Shown here: positions 40,030 to 49,710 of the stretch, piece after piece
Layout: every line of letters starts with the position of its first letter
Numbering within the stretch: position 1 is the first letter of the stretch
NCBI GenBank assembly: GCA_964428015.1
Contig: CAYRWR010000012.1
Span: 16,674-80,673, forward strand
Direction of reading: 5' to 3'
Length of the DNA stretch: 64,000 nt
DNA from: CAYRWR01 sp964428015
GTDB taxonomy: Bacteria > Spirochaetota > Brevinematia > Brevinematales > CAYRWR01
The notes under the pieces: model-generated
What the model was told of the DNA's origin: nothing
Seen by the model: the letters and a program-made list of their open reading frames with translations, nothing else
Database searches by the model: none
Translations under genes and position numbers: made by a program

Positions 40030-42300
40030 TTAATCCTTTTTCTTATTAGCAGCTGCAATAAGATTGAGCGCCGATCCCGCCTTAAACCATTCGATCTGAG
40101 GCAGACCAAAGCTGTGTTTACACATAATCTGCTCTGTGCTCCCGTCTTTATGGTGCAAGGTGAGCTGGATATTCCTGCCCGGCTGGAGTTGTTCTTTAAG
40201 ATTTAAAATAGAAATGGTGTCCCATTCCTGGATCTTTTCATAATCAGCCGGATCCGCGAAATTCAGAGCCAGGATGCCCTGCTTTTTAAGATTGGTTTCA
40301 TGGATGCGGGCAAAACTGCGCGTCAGGACAGCGATACATCCCAGATGCCTGGGCTCCATGGCGGCATGTTCCCGGCTGGAGCCTTCTCCATAATTTTCAT
40401 CCCCTACAATGATCCACTGTTTTCCCTGAGCTTTATATTCCCGGGCCACTTTCGGCACTTCCTGGTACTGGCCGGTCAGCTGGTTAAGTGCTTCTCCGGT
40501 GCGGTCATGAAATGCAGATACACCACCTATCAGCATGTTATTGCTGATATTATCCAGATGGCCTCTGAATTTCAGCCAGGGACCGGCAGGTGAAATATGG
40601 TCAGTGGTACATTTTCCCCTGGCTTTAAATAAAAGCGGGAGATGATCCAGGTCCTTTCCGTCCCAGGCGGGGAAGGGGGCTAGTTTCTGAAGTCTGTCAC
40701 TTTTAGGGTCTATGATTACATTGATAGAAGAGCCGTCAGCAGGCGGTTCGATGATGGAGATGTCCGGCTGAGCATAGGCCACCTGAGCAGGTTTTACTGA
40801 AGGTACTTTGAGTTTTACCTGCTGACCCTGTGCATTGGTTAGGGTGTCAGTCAGGGGGTTAAAGGACAGCCGGCCGGCTGCGGCATAGATGGTACACATT
40901 TCCGGACTGGTAACAAAGGCTTCGGTGGAGGGATTTCCGTCATTGCGTTTTTTAAAATTACGGTTAAAGGAATTTACAATGGTATTCTTGGTCCCCTGGG
41001 CCAGGTTGGGACGGCTCCATTGACCGATACAGGGGCCACAGGCATTAGCCAGGATAGTAGCGCCAAATTCTTTTAAAGTGTCCAGGATTCCATCCCTTTC
41101 TGTGGTAGCTCTGACCATATCCGATCCGGGTGTAACCAGGAATTCTGTCGTGGCTTTGATCCCCTGATCCATAAGATCCCGGGCTATAGCCGCGGATTTC
41201 TTGAGATCATCATAGCTGGAGTTATTACAACTACCCAGACAGGAAGCGGAAATCTGATCAGTATAGCCCTCTGTTTTAACACCGTCTTTAATAGTTTCGA
41301 CAGTCCAGACTTTATCAGGGGAGAAGGGCCCGTTGAGATGAGGGATCAAAGTGGACAGATCCAGTTCAATGACCCGGTCAAAATATTTCTCGGGATGGTC
41401 CAGTACATCCTGATCGGCCTGAAACTCATCAATCATTTTCTCTACCAGTTGAGCCAGATCAGAACGACCGGTAGAGGTGAGGTAGTCCAGGTGATGTGTG
41501 TCTACCGGGAAGATGGAAGTAGTAGCGCCATGTTCAGCACCCATATCGGTGATGGCCGATTTTTCGGTAGTGGTCATGGTCTTACAGCCGGGGCCGAAGA
41601 ACTCCACAATATGGCCGGTGCCTCCCTTAACAGTCAGGATTCCCAGCAGCTTACAAATGACATCCTTGGAAGAAGCCCAGCCCTGCAGCGCTCCGGTAAG
41701 CCGGACTCCGATAATCCCCGGCCATTTTACTTCCCAGGGCATACCTACCATCACATCTACCGCATCCGCGCCGCCTACTCCGATTGCGATCATGCCCATC
41801 CCCCCCATGTTAGGGGTATGAGAGTCTGTGCCTATCATCATCCCGCCGGGAAAGGCGTAATTTTCCAGTACCACCTGGTGGATGATGCCGCTGCCCGGCT
41901 GCCAGTATCCGATACCATAGCGGGCAGATACACTTTTCAGGAAATCATAGACTTCTCGGTTTACTTCATTAGCCCGGGCCAGATCTTCTTTGGCACCATG
42001 CAGTGCTTGTATGAGGTGGTCGCAATGGACTGTAGAAGGTACTTCGGTGCGGTCTTTGCCGGAATTCATGAGCTGAAGCAGAGCCATCTGAGCGGTGGCA
42101 TCCTGCATGGCTACCCTGTCAGGGTTCAGATAGGCATAATCCTGCTTCCTCTTGAGTTCAGAATTGGCTTCCTGATCCAGATGGGCGTATAGGATCTTTT
42201 CCGCGTAGGTGAGTGGGCGCCCCAGAGTGTGGCGTGCCCGGGATACTTTATCTTTAAAATCAGTATAAACTTTTTTAATCTTATCCATATCGCGGGTCAT
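40030..42300 (-). CDS. acn: aconitate hydratase, mitochondrial-type
   Basis: 756 residues, the length of the mitochondrial-type aconitases. The [4Fe-4S] ligands appear as SCLGSC near 350 and ANACGPCIGQW near 415. Substrate motifs: GTDSHTPNMGGMGMIAIGVG, FNRNFKKRNDGNPSTEAFV and the swivel-domain GDENYGEGSSREHAAMEPR. It interconverts citrate and isocitrate in the cytoplasm. GGAG precedes the ATG. The thiamine operon follows on the same strand after its own riboswitch; no other TCA genes are near. Confidence 0.95.
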   Translation of the reverse strand: MTRDMDKIKKVYTDFKDKVSRARHTLGRPLTYAEKILYAHLDQEANSELKRKQDYAYLNPDRVAMQDATAQMALLQLMNSGKDRTEVPSTVHCDHLIQALHGAKEDLARANEVNREVYDFLKSVSARYGIGYWQPGSGIIHQVVLENYAFPGGMMIGTDSHTPNMGGMGMIAIGVGGADAVDVMVGMPWEVKWPGIIGVRLTGALQGWASSKDVICKLLGILTVKGGTGHIVEFFGPGCKTMTTTEKSAITDMGAEHGATTSIFPVDTHHLDYLTSTGRSDLAQLVEKMIDEFQADQDVLDHPEKYFDRVIELDLSTLIPHLNGPFSPDKVWTVETIKDGVKTEGYTDQISASCLGSCNNSSYDDLKKSAAIARDLMDQGIKATTEFLVTPGSDMVRATTERDGILDTLKEFGATILANACGPCIGQWSRPNLAQGTKNTIVNSFNRNFKKRNDGNPSTEAFVTSPEMCTIYAAAGRLSFNPLTDTLTNAQGQQVKLKVPSVKPAQVAYAQPDISIIEPPADGSSINVIIDPKSDRLQKLAPFPAWDGKDLDHLPLLFKARGKCTTDHISPAGPWLKFRGHLDNISNNMLIGGVSAFHDRTGEALNQLTGQYQEVPKVAREYKAQGKQWIIVGDENYGEGSSREHAAMEPRHLGCIAVLTRSFARIHETNLKKQGILALNFADPADYEKIQEWDTISILNLKEQLQPGRNIQLTLHHKDGSTEQIMCKHSFGLPQIEWFKAGSALNLIAAANKKKD

Positions 42301-42329
42301 GACTTGCTCCTTGAGAAATTCTGAAGTAT

Positions 42330-42358
42330 ATTATATATGGAATGTTGAATTTTGTAAA
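42330..42358 (-). promoter_or_regulatory. sigma-70 promoter of aconitase
   Basis: On the minus strand TTTACA (42358-42353), 17-bp spacer, TATAAT (42335-42330), about 30 bp before the ATG. Confidence 0.7.
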
Positions 42359-42459
42359 ACGGGTGAGTCAGCGTAAATTGTGGTCACGAGTCTGGACAAA
42401 CGTTTTAACCCGCTTTATAATATAAAACAAAAAAACATGGGGTAGGATAGGATAAAGTA

Positions 42460-43227
42460 TTGAAAGAAAAAGTCATCGCTCTATGCGGCAGCCCCCGTAA
42501 AAAAGGGACTTTTCAGCTTCTGCAGACCATGCAGGGAGCATTAAGAGCGTGTGACCTGGAACTGGAAATTATTCCTGTTACCTCATTAACAATTAATCCC
42601 TGCAAAGGGTGCCAGAAATGTATTCTAAAAGGCGGTTGTGTCTACCAGGATGACATGGAAAACCTGCTGAACCGCCTACAGAAAGCCCGGGGAATCATTC
42701 TAGCCACACCTGTCTATATAGGTCACATAACCGGTCAGTTCAAGACCCTTCTGGATCGCACCTGCAGTTGGTATCACCGTCCACCTTTAGCTGGAAAACC
42801 ATTTCTCAGCATAGTAACCACAGCCTATTCTGGTATAAAAGAGACATTACGCTATCTGGACAAAGCAGGTATGGATTGGGGTATGCTGCCTGCCGGGCAT
42901 ATTTCCAGAAATGCGGGAAATTCCCAGTCTCCGGTTACACCCAAAGAAATCAAGCAGTTTATTTCACTGATCAATTCCAATTTAAAGACATACCAGCCTA
43001 CTTTAAGACAATTAATGTCTTTTAGTGTACAAAAAGTTCTTGCCCGGGAGATACTGGACATAGACCGGGATTTTTGGACAGTACAAGGCTGGGACAAACA
43101 GGATTTTTATTTTTTCTGCCGAATTTCTTTCTTCAAACGCCTTTTGAACCGCTGGTTTTATAATACATTATCCAGAAACGTACGTAAAACCCGTATAGAA
43201 GCAAAAGCTGAGGGAGGAAACTGGTAG
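42460..43227 (+). CDS. flavodoxin-fold NAD(P)H-FMN oxidoreductase, iron-sulfur-flavoprotein-like
   Basis: 255 residues, TTG start with AGGATAGGAT upstream. FMN-binding ALCGSPRKKGTFQLL at the N-terminus and the motif CKGCQKCILKGGC (residues 48-60), which in iron-sulfur flavoproteins carries a [4Fe-4S] cluster. TPVYIGHITGQFKTLLDR and GKPFLSIVTTAYSG match the family. The C-terminus is basic. Likely a soluble electron-transfer or stress reductase; the substrate is unknown. Not obviously linked to its neighbours. Confidence 0.8.
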   Translation: MKEKVIALCGSPRKKGTFQLLQTMQGALRACDLELEIIPVTSLTINPCKGCQKCILKGGCVYQDDMENLLNRLQKARGIILATPVYIGHITGQFKTLLDRTCSWYHRPPLAGKPFLSIVTTAYSGIKETLRYLDKAGMDWGMLPAGHISRNAGNSQSPVTPKEIKQFISLINSNLKTYQPTLRQLMSFSVQKVLAREILDIDRDFWTVQGWDKQDFYFFCRISFFKRLLNRWFYNTLSRNVRKTRIEAKAEGGNW

Positions 43228-43278
43228 AAGGATTTAGCCTTGATCCAAAAAATAATTTCCGCAGGAGAAGGCTAATCA

Positions 43279-43307
43279 TTGACGGGACTATAAATTGGCT
43301 ATAAAAT
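43279..43307 (+). promoter_or_regulatory. sigma-70 promoter of the diaminopropane operon
   Basis: TTGACG (43279-43284), 17-bp spacer, TAAAAT (43302-43307), leader about 50 nt with GGAGG before the ATG. Confidence 0.6.
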
Positions 43308-43366
43308 ATTTATCCGGAAAATATACCGGAAATAAAAATACAGTCTTCATATGAAGGAGGAATTTC

Positions 43367-44755
43367 ATGGCAAAAGAAACTCATCACATTACCGGTTCAG
43401 GTTCTGACCACCATACTCACTCCAATGACCATTATTTGAATCGACAGGCATCAATGGAATCAAATGCCAGAAGTTACCCCCGACATTTTCCTCTGGCTAT
43501 CAAAAAAGCCCTGGGATCATGGATTGAAGATGTAGAGGGAAACCGCTATCTGGATGCTCTGGCCGGCGCGGGTACCCTGGCTCTGGGGCACAATCACCCC
43601 CGTATTATCAATAAGATTAAAGAAGTCCTGGACTCAGGCTTGCCTTTGCATACTCTGGATATTACTACCCCGGTCAAGGACAGATTTACCGAAATGCTTT
43701 TGGGAAAATTGCCTTCAGCATTGCAGGGAAAAGCCCGCATGCAGTTTTGCGGCCCCACAGGGTCAGACGCGGCAGAAGCAGCTATTAAGCTCTGCAAAAT
43801 CGCCACTGGCAGAGAAAACATTATCAGTTTCCAGGGCGGCTATCATGGTATGGGGCATGGCTCCTTATCCATGACCGGCAATCTGAATTCCAAAGGCCTG
43901 GTGGGCGGACTCATGCCCTATGTGCACTCTTTTCCCTATCCCTACAGCTACCGTTGTCCCTTTGGTCTGGGAGGAGATGCCGGAACACGTACCGCAGGCT
44001 ATTATTTTGAACATGTCCTCAAAGATCCCGAAAGCGGCATCCCCAAACCGGCTGCCGTGATTTTGGAGTCCATCCAGGGAGAGGGGGGAGTGATTCCTGC
44101 TCCTGTGGAATGGCTGAAGACGGTCCGAAGAGTCACCAAAGAGCTGGGTATTCCACTCATTATTGATGAGATTCAATCCGGAGTGGGCCGTTCCGGCAAA
44201 TTTTTTGCTTATGAATATGCCGACATTGTTCCGGATGTGGTACTGGTATCCAAAGCTATAGGTGGTTCCCTTCCTCTGGCTGTGGTGATGTATAACGAGG
44301 AATTAGATGTGTGGAAGCCCGGACATCATGCCGGTACTTTCCGCGGAAACCAGATGGCTATGGCTGCCGGTACGGAAGTCATGGTCGTACTGGAAGAAGA
44401 AGGCCTGATGCAGCAAGCCTCAGAAAAGGGGAAAAGGATACAGGAACATTTCCTGGATCTGCAGAAGAGGACATCTATTATCGGTGATGTGCGCGGCAAG
44501 GGTCTGATGAAAGGTGTGGAATTAATTGATCCCACAGCGGAAGCGGATCAACTGGGTTCACGCATCGGTAGTAATGCCATTTCCTCTGAAGTCCAGAAAA
44601 TCTGTTTTGAAAACAAACTGATCATCGAAAAGGGCGGGCGCCATGGTGCAGTGATGCGCTTTATCCCGGCACTCACTATTACCAACAGTGAAATCGATCA
44701 GATGATGGATATTTTTGAGAAAGCCATACTGACTGTGGACAAGAAATATGCCTGA
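43367..44755 (+). CDS. diaminobutyrate-2-oxoglutarate aminotransferase (class III, PLP)
   Basis: 462 residues. Fold-type I motifs: SWIEDVEGNRYLDALAGAGT, FCGPTGSDAAEAAIKLCK, FQGGYHGMGHGS, VILESIQGEGGVIPAP and the PLP Lys in LVSKAIGGSLPLAVV preceded by IIDEIQSGVGRSG. The family moves an amino group from glutamate to aspartate semialdehyde to form L-2,4-diaminobutyrate. The first 20 residues (ETHHITGSGSDHHTHSND) are His-rich and are an addition to the usual start. The decarboxylase gene that uses its product overlaps by 8 bp, which settles the substrate. Confidence 0.9.
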   Translation: MAKETHHITGSGSDHHTHSNDHYLNRQASMESNARSYPRHFPLAIKKALGSWIEDVEGNRYLDALAGAGTLALGHNHPRIINKIKEVLDSGLPLHTLDITTPVKDRFTEMLLGKLPSALQGKARMQFCGPTGSDAAEAAIKLCKIATGRENIISFQGGYHGMGHGSLSMTGNLNSKGLVGGLMPYVHSFPYPYSYRCPFGLGGDAGTRTAGYYFEHVLKDPESGIPKPAAVILESIQGEGGVIPAPVEWLKTVRRVTKELGIPLIIDEIQSGVGRSGKFFAYEYADIVPDVVLVSKAIGGSLPLAVVMYNEELDVWKPGHHAGTFRGNQMAMAAGTEVMVVLEEEGLMQQASEKGKRIQEHFLDLQKRTSIIGDVRGKGLMKGVELIDPTAEADQLGSRIGSNAISSEVQKICFENKLIIEKGGRHGAVMRFIPALTITNSEIDQMMDIFEKAILTVDKKYA

Positions 44756-46220
44756 TTCTATTCAGGAACTGTTTCTTTCACCTCATCCTGGCGCGACTGA
44801 AAATTTTAAACGAAAGATTTCTACGGCAGCTCAGGCTTTGGCTGATTCCTTTCAGGTAAAAGGACAGGCTTTTTCCGGACTTACTCCCCAGGAATTACAG
44901 TCTTTGCTACAGGATGATGAACTCTTACCTTCTGCCGGAGCAGGCAGTGAGAGTGTCATGCAATTTATTCGGGATAGCCTGCTCCCCAATTCACTGAAAG
45001 TTTCTTCAACCAGTTATATGGCTCATCTGCACAGTGCACCTCTAATCGATAACCTGGCTGCTGAACTCATACTGTCTACCTTAAATCAATCTATGGACTC
45101 CTGGGATCAGGCGCCTATGGCTACCGAGATGGAGGTCCATGTTATCAAGGGGCTATGCCGCTTGTACAAGCTTCCTTCTGCCTCAGACGGGATCTTTACC
45201 TCTGGAGGCAGCCAGTCGAATCTGATGGGTTTATTTCTGGCAAGAGATTGGTACTGTCTGACAAAACTGGGCCACGATGTACGTACATCCGGATTGCCTG
45301 AACAATTTAATCGATTGCGTATCTATACCTCTTCTGTTTCCCATTTCAGTGTGGAAAAAAGTGCTCATCTGATGGGTATGGGATTCCATAGTGTCAGACC
45401 GGTACCGGTAGACGATCAAATGCGAATGTCCCCCTCAGCACTGGAGGCCTTGATTGCGGAAGATATCGCTCAGTGCAATATCCCCATGGCGGTAGTTGCT
45501 ACTGTGGGTACCACTGATTTCGGCAGTATTGATCCGCTTAATAGTATCAGAAAAATCTGTGATCAGCATGGTATGTGGATGCACGCGGACGCAGCTTACG
45601 GTAGCGGACTGGTTTTGTCTGATAAGTACTCGGAAAGGATAAAAGGGCTGGAAACATGTGACTCCATAACGGTTGATTTTCATAAGATGTTTATGCTGTC
45701 TATCAGCTGCGGAGCGTTTCTCCTCAAAGACAACAGCCACTTTAAACTACTGGAACTGCACGCGGACTATCTGAACCGTGAAGAAGATGAAGAAGAAGGG
45801 TATGTCCATTTGGTAGGAAAATCCCTGCAGACAACCCGCAGGTTTGATGCCCTTAAAGTCTGGATGAGTTTTAAGATCCTGGGCCGGGAGACTTTGGGCG
45901 GTTTGATTGACCGATCCGTAGAGACCTGTAGAGCATCCTATGACAGCCTGACCAGAGATAAACGATTTGAAGTAGTGACTAAGCCCGAAATATCTTCTCT
46001 GGTATTTCGTTACATCGGAAGTCTGGAAGCAGAGTCAGAACGGGAAGCAGTAAATATCCGCATCCGAAAGACGCTGCTTCATGAAAAGGGAATAGTAATC
46101 GGGCAGACCAAAGTCAAAAGCAGAACATTTCTCAAACTCACCCTTTTGAACCCCCTGATTGAACCTTTAATGATAAAAGAATTGTTTGAGACTATTGAAC
46201 TAATAGCTTTGGCTAAGTAA
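44748..46220 (+). CDS. L-2,4-diaminobutyrate decarboxylase (PLP, group II)
   Basis: 490 residues of the glutamate/DABA decarboxylase family. Visible: TSTSYMAHLHSAPL-like SYMAHLHSAPLIDNL, TSGGSQSNLMGLFLARDW, the DAD motif as WMHADAAYGSG, and the PLP Lys in SITVDFHKMFMLSISCGAFL. With the preceding aminotransferase it makes 1,3-diaminopropane. In Vibrio this feeds norspermidine via CANSDH/CANSDC; neither gene is here. It overlaps the aminotransferase gene by 8 bp. Confidence 0.9.
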   Translation: MPDSIQELFLSPHPGATENFKRKISTAAQALADSFQVKGQAFSGLTPQELQSLLQDDELLPSAGAGSESVMQFIRDSLLPNSLKVSSTSYMAHLHSAPLIDNLAAELILSTLNQSMDSWDQAPMATEMEVHVIKGLCRLYKLPSASDGIFTSGGSQSNLMGLFLARDWYCLTKLGHDVRTSGLPEQFNRLRIYTSSVSHFSVEKSAHLMGMGFHSVRPVPVDDQMRMSPSALEALIAEDIAQCNIPMAVVATVGTTDFGSIDPLNSIRKICDQHGMWMHADAAYGSGLVLSDKYSERIKGLETCDSITVDFHKMFMLSISCGAFLLKDNSHFKLLELHADYLNREEDEEEGYVHLVGKSLQTTRRFDALKVWMSFKILGRETLGGLIDRSVETCRASYDSLTRDKRFEVVTKPEISSLVFRYIGSLEAESEREAVNIRIRKTLLHEKGIVIGQTKVKSRTFLKLTLLNPLIEPLMIKELFETIELIALAK

Positions 46221-46319
46221 AAAGTGTACTATTGTGTCCATAAGAAACAGTAATTTGACGCTTGCAGATTAATTGTATAGATTGATAACATATTGTCCCA
46301 AGAATCAAAAGGAGTAAAC

Positions 46320-46784
46320 ATGGTAATAGCAGACAAGGCAGTGGTCACTCTCCACTACCACCTTACAGATGACGAAGGTCAGGTGCTGGATAGTTCCAAG
46401 GGAAAAGATCCTCTTAAATACCTGCACGGTTTTCAGAATATTATTCCCGGTCTGGAAGATGCTCTGAACGGGAAGTCCAAGGGTGATAAAATGGACGTGA
46501 CAGTTGAAGCAGCGGATGGATACGGTGAAGTCATCGATAGCCTGATACAGGAAGTCCCCGCTGAAGTATTCAAGGATGTACCTGAAGTAAAACCCGGGAT
46601 GGTTTTTCAGGCTGAGGACAACAGCGGACATCTCCAGAATTTTATGATCAGGTCAGTACAGGGTGAGACCGTCACTATAGACGCTAATCATCCTCTGGCT
46701 GGGAAACGGCTGCATTTTTCTGTTTCTGTAGAAGATGTGCGGGAAGCCAGCCCCGAAGAACTGGATCATGGACACGTCCACTAA
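46320..46784 (+). CDS. FKBP-type peptidyl-prolyl isomerase (SlyD-like)
   Basis: 154 residues from ATG 46320, preceded by AAGGAG. FKBP core with an inserted flap: VTLHYHLTDDEGQVLDSSKG, PLKYLHGFQNIIPGLEDALN, DKMDVTVEAADGYGEVID and AGKRLHFSVSVEDVREAS, ending in DHGHVH. The short His tail recalls SlyD, which handles Ni for hydrogenases, but it is much shorter than in E. coli. It is cytosolic. Confidence 0.9.
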   Translation: MVIADKAVVTLHYHLTDDEGQVLDSSKGKDPLKYLHGFQNIIPGLEDALNGKSKGDKMDVTVEAADGYGEVIDSLIQEVPAEVFKDVPEVKPGMVFQAEDNSGHLQNFMIRSVQGETVTIDANHPLAGKRLHFSVSVEDVREASPEELDHGHVH

Positions 46785-46796
46785 GTAAAATCCTCA

Positions 46797-46826
46797 AACT
46801 GTCTCTCCTGAGAGACAGTTTTTTTT
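46797..46826 (+). terminator. rho-independent terminator of the FKBP gene
   Basis: Perfect 10-bp stem AACTGTCTCT / AGAGACAGTT, loop CCTG, then a T run. Confidence 0.92.
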
Positions 46827-46886
46827 ATATTTTTCATAAATACGTTAGAATGTAATTGATGCCTGATTAAATTCTTTGGAGTATTT

Positions 46887-47321
46887 ATGAGCAGAGAAGG
46901 ATGGACTTGGCTCATCATTGCAATTATTGCTCTAAGCATTTCCGGTATATTTACCTATAAGACCATTGTTTTTTTGAAAAATGCCCGACGGACAGAAGCC
47001 AGGATTATACAGATGCTGGAAACAAAAGATGATGACGGTGATACTCTCTATGCACCTGTCTACACCTATACCGGGTATGATATGCACCTATATACAAACC
47101 GGGAAACTGTATATTCTGCGCCTGTTCACTTTAAAATTGGGGACCCTGTCTCTATCCTGTATCATAAAGATAACCCTGCTGATGCCAAAGTAGCACGTTT
47201 TTTATATATTTGGCTTTTCCCACTTATCACAGGCCTACTTGGACTGATATTTTTATCACCAATTCTCTATATCATGCTGCAGCGACTTTTTAAAAAAGTA
47301 CATAAAGATGATGTTCAATAA
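46887..47321 (+). CDS. DUF3592 membrane protein
   Basis: 144 residues with two membrane helices (9-31 and 110-132). Between them lies an external beta domain: ARIIQMLETKDDDGDTLYAP, VYTYTGYDMHLYTN and FKIGDPVSILYHKDNPADAK, the DUF3592 pattern. GGAG precedes the ATG. Function unknown. Confidence 0.75.
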   Translation: MSREGWTWLIIAIIALSISGIFTYKTIVFLKNARRTEARIIQMLETKDDDGDTLYAPVYTYTGYDMHLYTNRETVYSAPVHFKIGDPVSILYHKDNPADAKVARFLYIWLFPLITGLLGLIFLSPILYIMLQRLFKKVHKDDVQ

Positions 47322-47448
47322 AAATAAGTAAATTCAATGTACCATTTTACTTTGTAAAAAAGACATTTTGTTCATATGGATGAAAATCAACTAACTGAAA
47401 ATGGAAATTACTTGAAAGTGATTATAGAATGATGATTGAGGAGTAGAT

Positions 47449-48435
47449 ATGCGTGAATCTTTCTCATTGGAACAGCAGGAAGATCTTTTTCAGCATATTA
47501 TTCAGAATATCTCTGACTCTGTAAGCATCATCGATTCGGGGTATCATATCCGGTTTATTAATCAAGCTGGTCTGGAACTATATGGCTACACCAGGGATGA
47601 ACTCCAGGATAATATGGCGGTTATGCTGGTACACCCGGATTATCAGCATGTTTTTGAACTGTATCTACAGCAGGTCCTGAAGATGGGCCAGTTTTTGGGT
47701 GAGACTATTGATCTGAAAAAAAACGGAACAGCATTTTTTGTTGAGTCACGGGGAACCCTGTTGACCCTGGGAGAAGAACAATTTATCATCTCTATTTCAC
47801 GTGATATGACAGAACATAGGAATCTGGAAGCCGACCTCAAGGCCAGTCAAAAAGAATTTGAAGACCTCTATGAAAATGCCCCTGATATATTTTTAAGCGT
47901 AGATGTATATTCCACTGAAATACTGCAGTGCAACAATACTTTTTTACAGGTAATGGGCTATGAGGAAAAAAAACAGGTGATTGGAAAATCTATTTATGAT
48001 TTTTATCATGTTAACTGTCATACTATGCTGCGCGAAGTTTTTAAGGAATTTTCGGTTACAGGTGATATCAGAGATAAAGAAGTCCAGGTGATTAACAGTA
48101 ATGGAAGGGTGTTGGATATGAGTCTAAATGCTACTGCTGTTCGGGATAGGACAGGAAAAATTCTGCATTCACGTTCCATTTGGAGAGATATCTCCAGGCG
48201 TAAAGCTATGGAAAATGAGCTCAGGATGGAAAAACAACGATTGGAAAAAGCGCTGGAGGAAATAAAAACTTTAAAAGGGTTATTGCCTATCTGCAGTAGT
48301 TGTAAAAAAATTCGCGATGATCAGGGGTATTGGAAGGAAATAGAAGACTATATTGGATCCCATTCGGACGCCCAATTTAGTCATGGGATTTGCCCTGATT
48401 GTGCCAGAAAATTATACCCGGATATCAAATTTTAA
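47449..48435 (+). CDS. two-PAS-domain sensor with C-terminal Cys module
   Basis: 328 residues. PAS 1 about 10-125 (IIQNISDSVSIIDSGYHIRF, TRDELQDNM), PAS 2 about 130-260 (FEDLYENAPDIFLSVDVYST, MGYEEKKQVIGKS), a short coiled coil, then CSSCKKIRDDQGYWKE and FSHGICPDCARKLYP. The last segment is a frequent C-terminal signalling module with four Cys that probably holds a metal. No kinase, GGDEF or HD domain, so output is by protein contact or the module itself. GAGGAG precedes the ATG. Confidence 0.8.
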   Translation: MRESFSLEQQEDLFQHIIQNISDSVSIIDSGYHIRFINQAGLELYGYTRDELQDNMAVMLVHPDYQHVFELYLQQVLKMGQFLGETIDLKKNGTAFFVESRGTLLTLGEEQFIISISRDMTEHRNLEADLKASQKEFEDLYENAPDIFLSVDVYSTEILQCNNTFLQVMGYEEKKQVIGKSIYDFYHVNCHTMLREVFKEFSVTGDIRDKEVQVINSNGRVLDMSLNATAVRDRTGKILHSRSIWRDISRRKAMENELRMEKQRLEKALEEIKTLKGLLPICSSCKKIRDDQGYWKEIEDYIGSHSDAQFSHGICPDCARKLYPDIKF

Positions 48436-48556
48436 AGGTATATGTTTAAAGATTCTGGTTTTATATCGGGAGAAATATTTAATTTCAAAGAGAGGGGCCA
48501 TAAATTACCAGTGTATAAAAAAATATTATAAAACAGATTATTCTTAGGAGTATAAA

Positions 48557-48868
48557 ATGCTGGACAAATTATTTTTATCGAAACTGAACAAGCAGGGAAA
48601 AGTCATGTACTTTATCGGTCAATTTACTCTTTTGGGAATTGGTGCTTTTTTACTTTTTGCTGTTTTTAAAATTGATTTTGAGGATGTATATATCTGGCTT
48701 ATAGTTGGGGCCTTAGCCATTGTTGTAATCTGGGGTTTAATCTGTATCAAAGTCTGGCCCCTTGAAAAAGTCGAGGAATCTCTGGCAGGCAATCAGCCGG
48801 TTTCCTACCAACAGGCACCCCCCAGTCCTAAAGATCCCTTTGGCCCTAATCCAGGTATGAAAAGGTAG
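48557..48868 (+). CDS. small two-helix membrane protein
   Basis: 103 residues. Two membrane segments (about 18-38 and 45-67) and a Pro-rich cytoplasmic or periplasmic tail (QQAPPSPKDPFGPNPGMKR). No family recognised. AGGAG precedes the ATG, and a terminator follows 12 bp after the stop. Confidence 0.6.
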   Translation: MLDKLFLSKLNKQGKVMYFIGQFTLLGIGAFLLFAVFKIDFEDVYIWLIVGALAIVVIWGLICIKVWPLEKVEESLAGNQPVSYQQAPPSPKDPFGPNPGMKR

Positions 48869-48880
48869 AATCTTGTAACC

Positions 48881-48906
48881 ACCCGGTTTAGATAACCGGG
48901 TTTTTG
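48881..48906 (+). terminator. rho-independent terminator
   Basis: ACCCGGTT / AACCGGGT stem, loop TAGAT, then five T. Ends the small membrane-protein gene. Confidence 0.85.
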
Positions 48907-49069
48907 TTATAAAAAAATAAGCTCATTTGCTGGATACTCAAGTTTGAAAAGATCATCAGATTAAATTGGATATAAATGTAAATTAGTCTGAAAGCGTATT
49001 TATTGTCTGTATTTGCCATAAGTAACAAGTACTGCTTACATTATAATACAGACATCTGGAGGACTATTT

Positions 49070-49630
49070 ATGAAAGTAATAGCTTTTGCGGGAAGCAACT
49101 CTTCAACCTCCCGAAATAAACTTCTTTTGGAGTATACTCTGGGAATGGTAACCAGTCATGAGGTAACTCTGATTGATCTGAGAGATTATTCACTACCCAT
49201 ATATAGCCTGGATCTGGAACTTGCCGGTGTGTGGCCTGATAACGCCCTGCGTCTAAAAGAAATGTTCGAGGACCACGAGGCTTTTATCATAGCATGTCCC
49301 GAACATAACGGCATGATGCCGGCAGTGTTTAAAAATCTGGTAGACTGGCTTTCCCGGATGTATAAACCAATTTTTGGGGATAAACCTGTATTCTTATTGT
49401 CTACTTCTACGGGTTCAAAAGGGGGAAGCTCAAATTTGGAACACCTTTACCAGATCATGCCACGTTGGGGGGCCCGCATTGAGGTACTTTTTAGTTTACC
49501 TGATTTTGAGATCAATTTCGATTACGAAAATGGTGTGATAAAAAACAAGGAATTAGATCTACAGCTTCAAAGCGCAATTCAGCGTTTTCAATATCAATTA
49601 ACTCTGTTGCAGTCTGATACTGTAAAATAG
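49070..49630 (+). CDS. NADPH-dependent FMN reductase
   Basis: 186 residues of the flavodoxin fold. FMN loop FAGSNSSTSRNKLLLEYTL at the N-terminus, then the conserved ACPEHNGMMPAVFKNLVDWL and GDKPVFLLSTSTGSKGGSSN. A small quinone- or flavin-reductase. GGAGG lies 10 nt before the ATG. Confidence 0.88.
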   Translation: MKVIAFAGSNSSTSRNKLLLEYTLGMVTSHEVTLIDLRDYSLPIYSLDLELAGVWPDNALRLKEMFEDHEAFIIACPEHNGMMPAVFKNLVDWLSRMYKPIFGDKPVFLLSTSTGSKGGSSNLEHLYQIMPRWGARIEVLFSLPDFEINFDYENGVIKNKELDLQLQSAIQRFQYQLTLLQSDTVK

Positions 49631-49710
49631 AAAAGTATTTTATAACCTTACTGTTACTTTTATACTCTATAAATGTAGTACATACACAACGAGCTTTCAG
49701 GAGTGTAATA

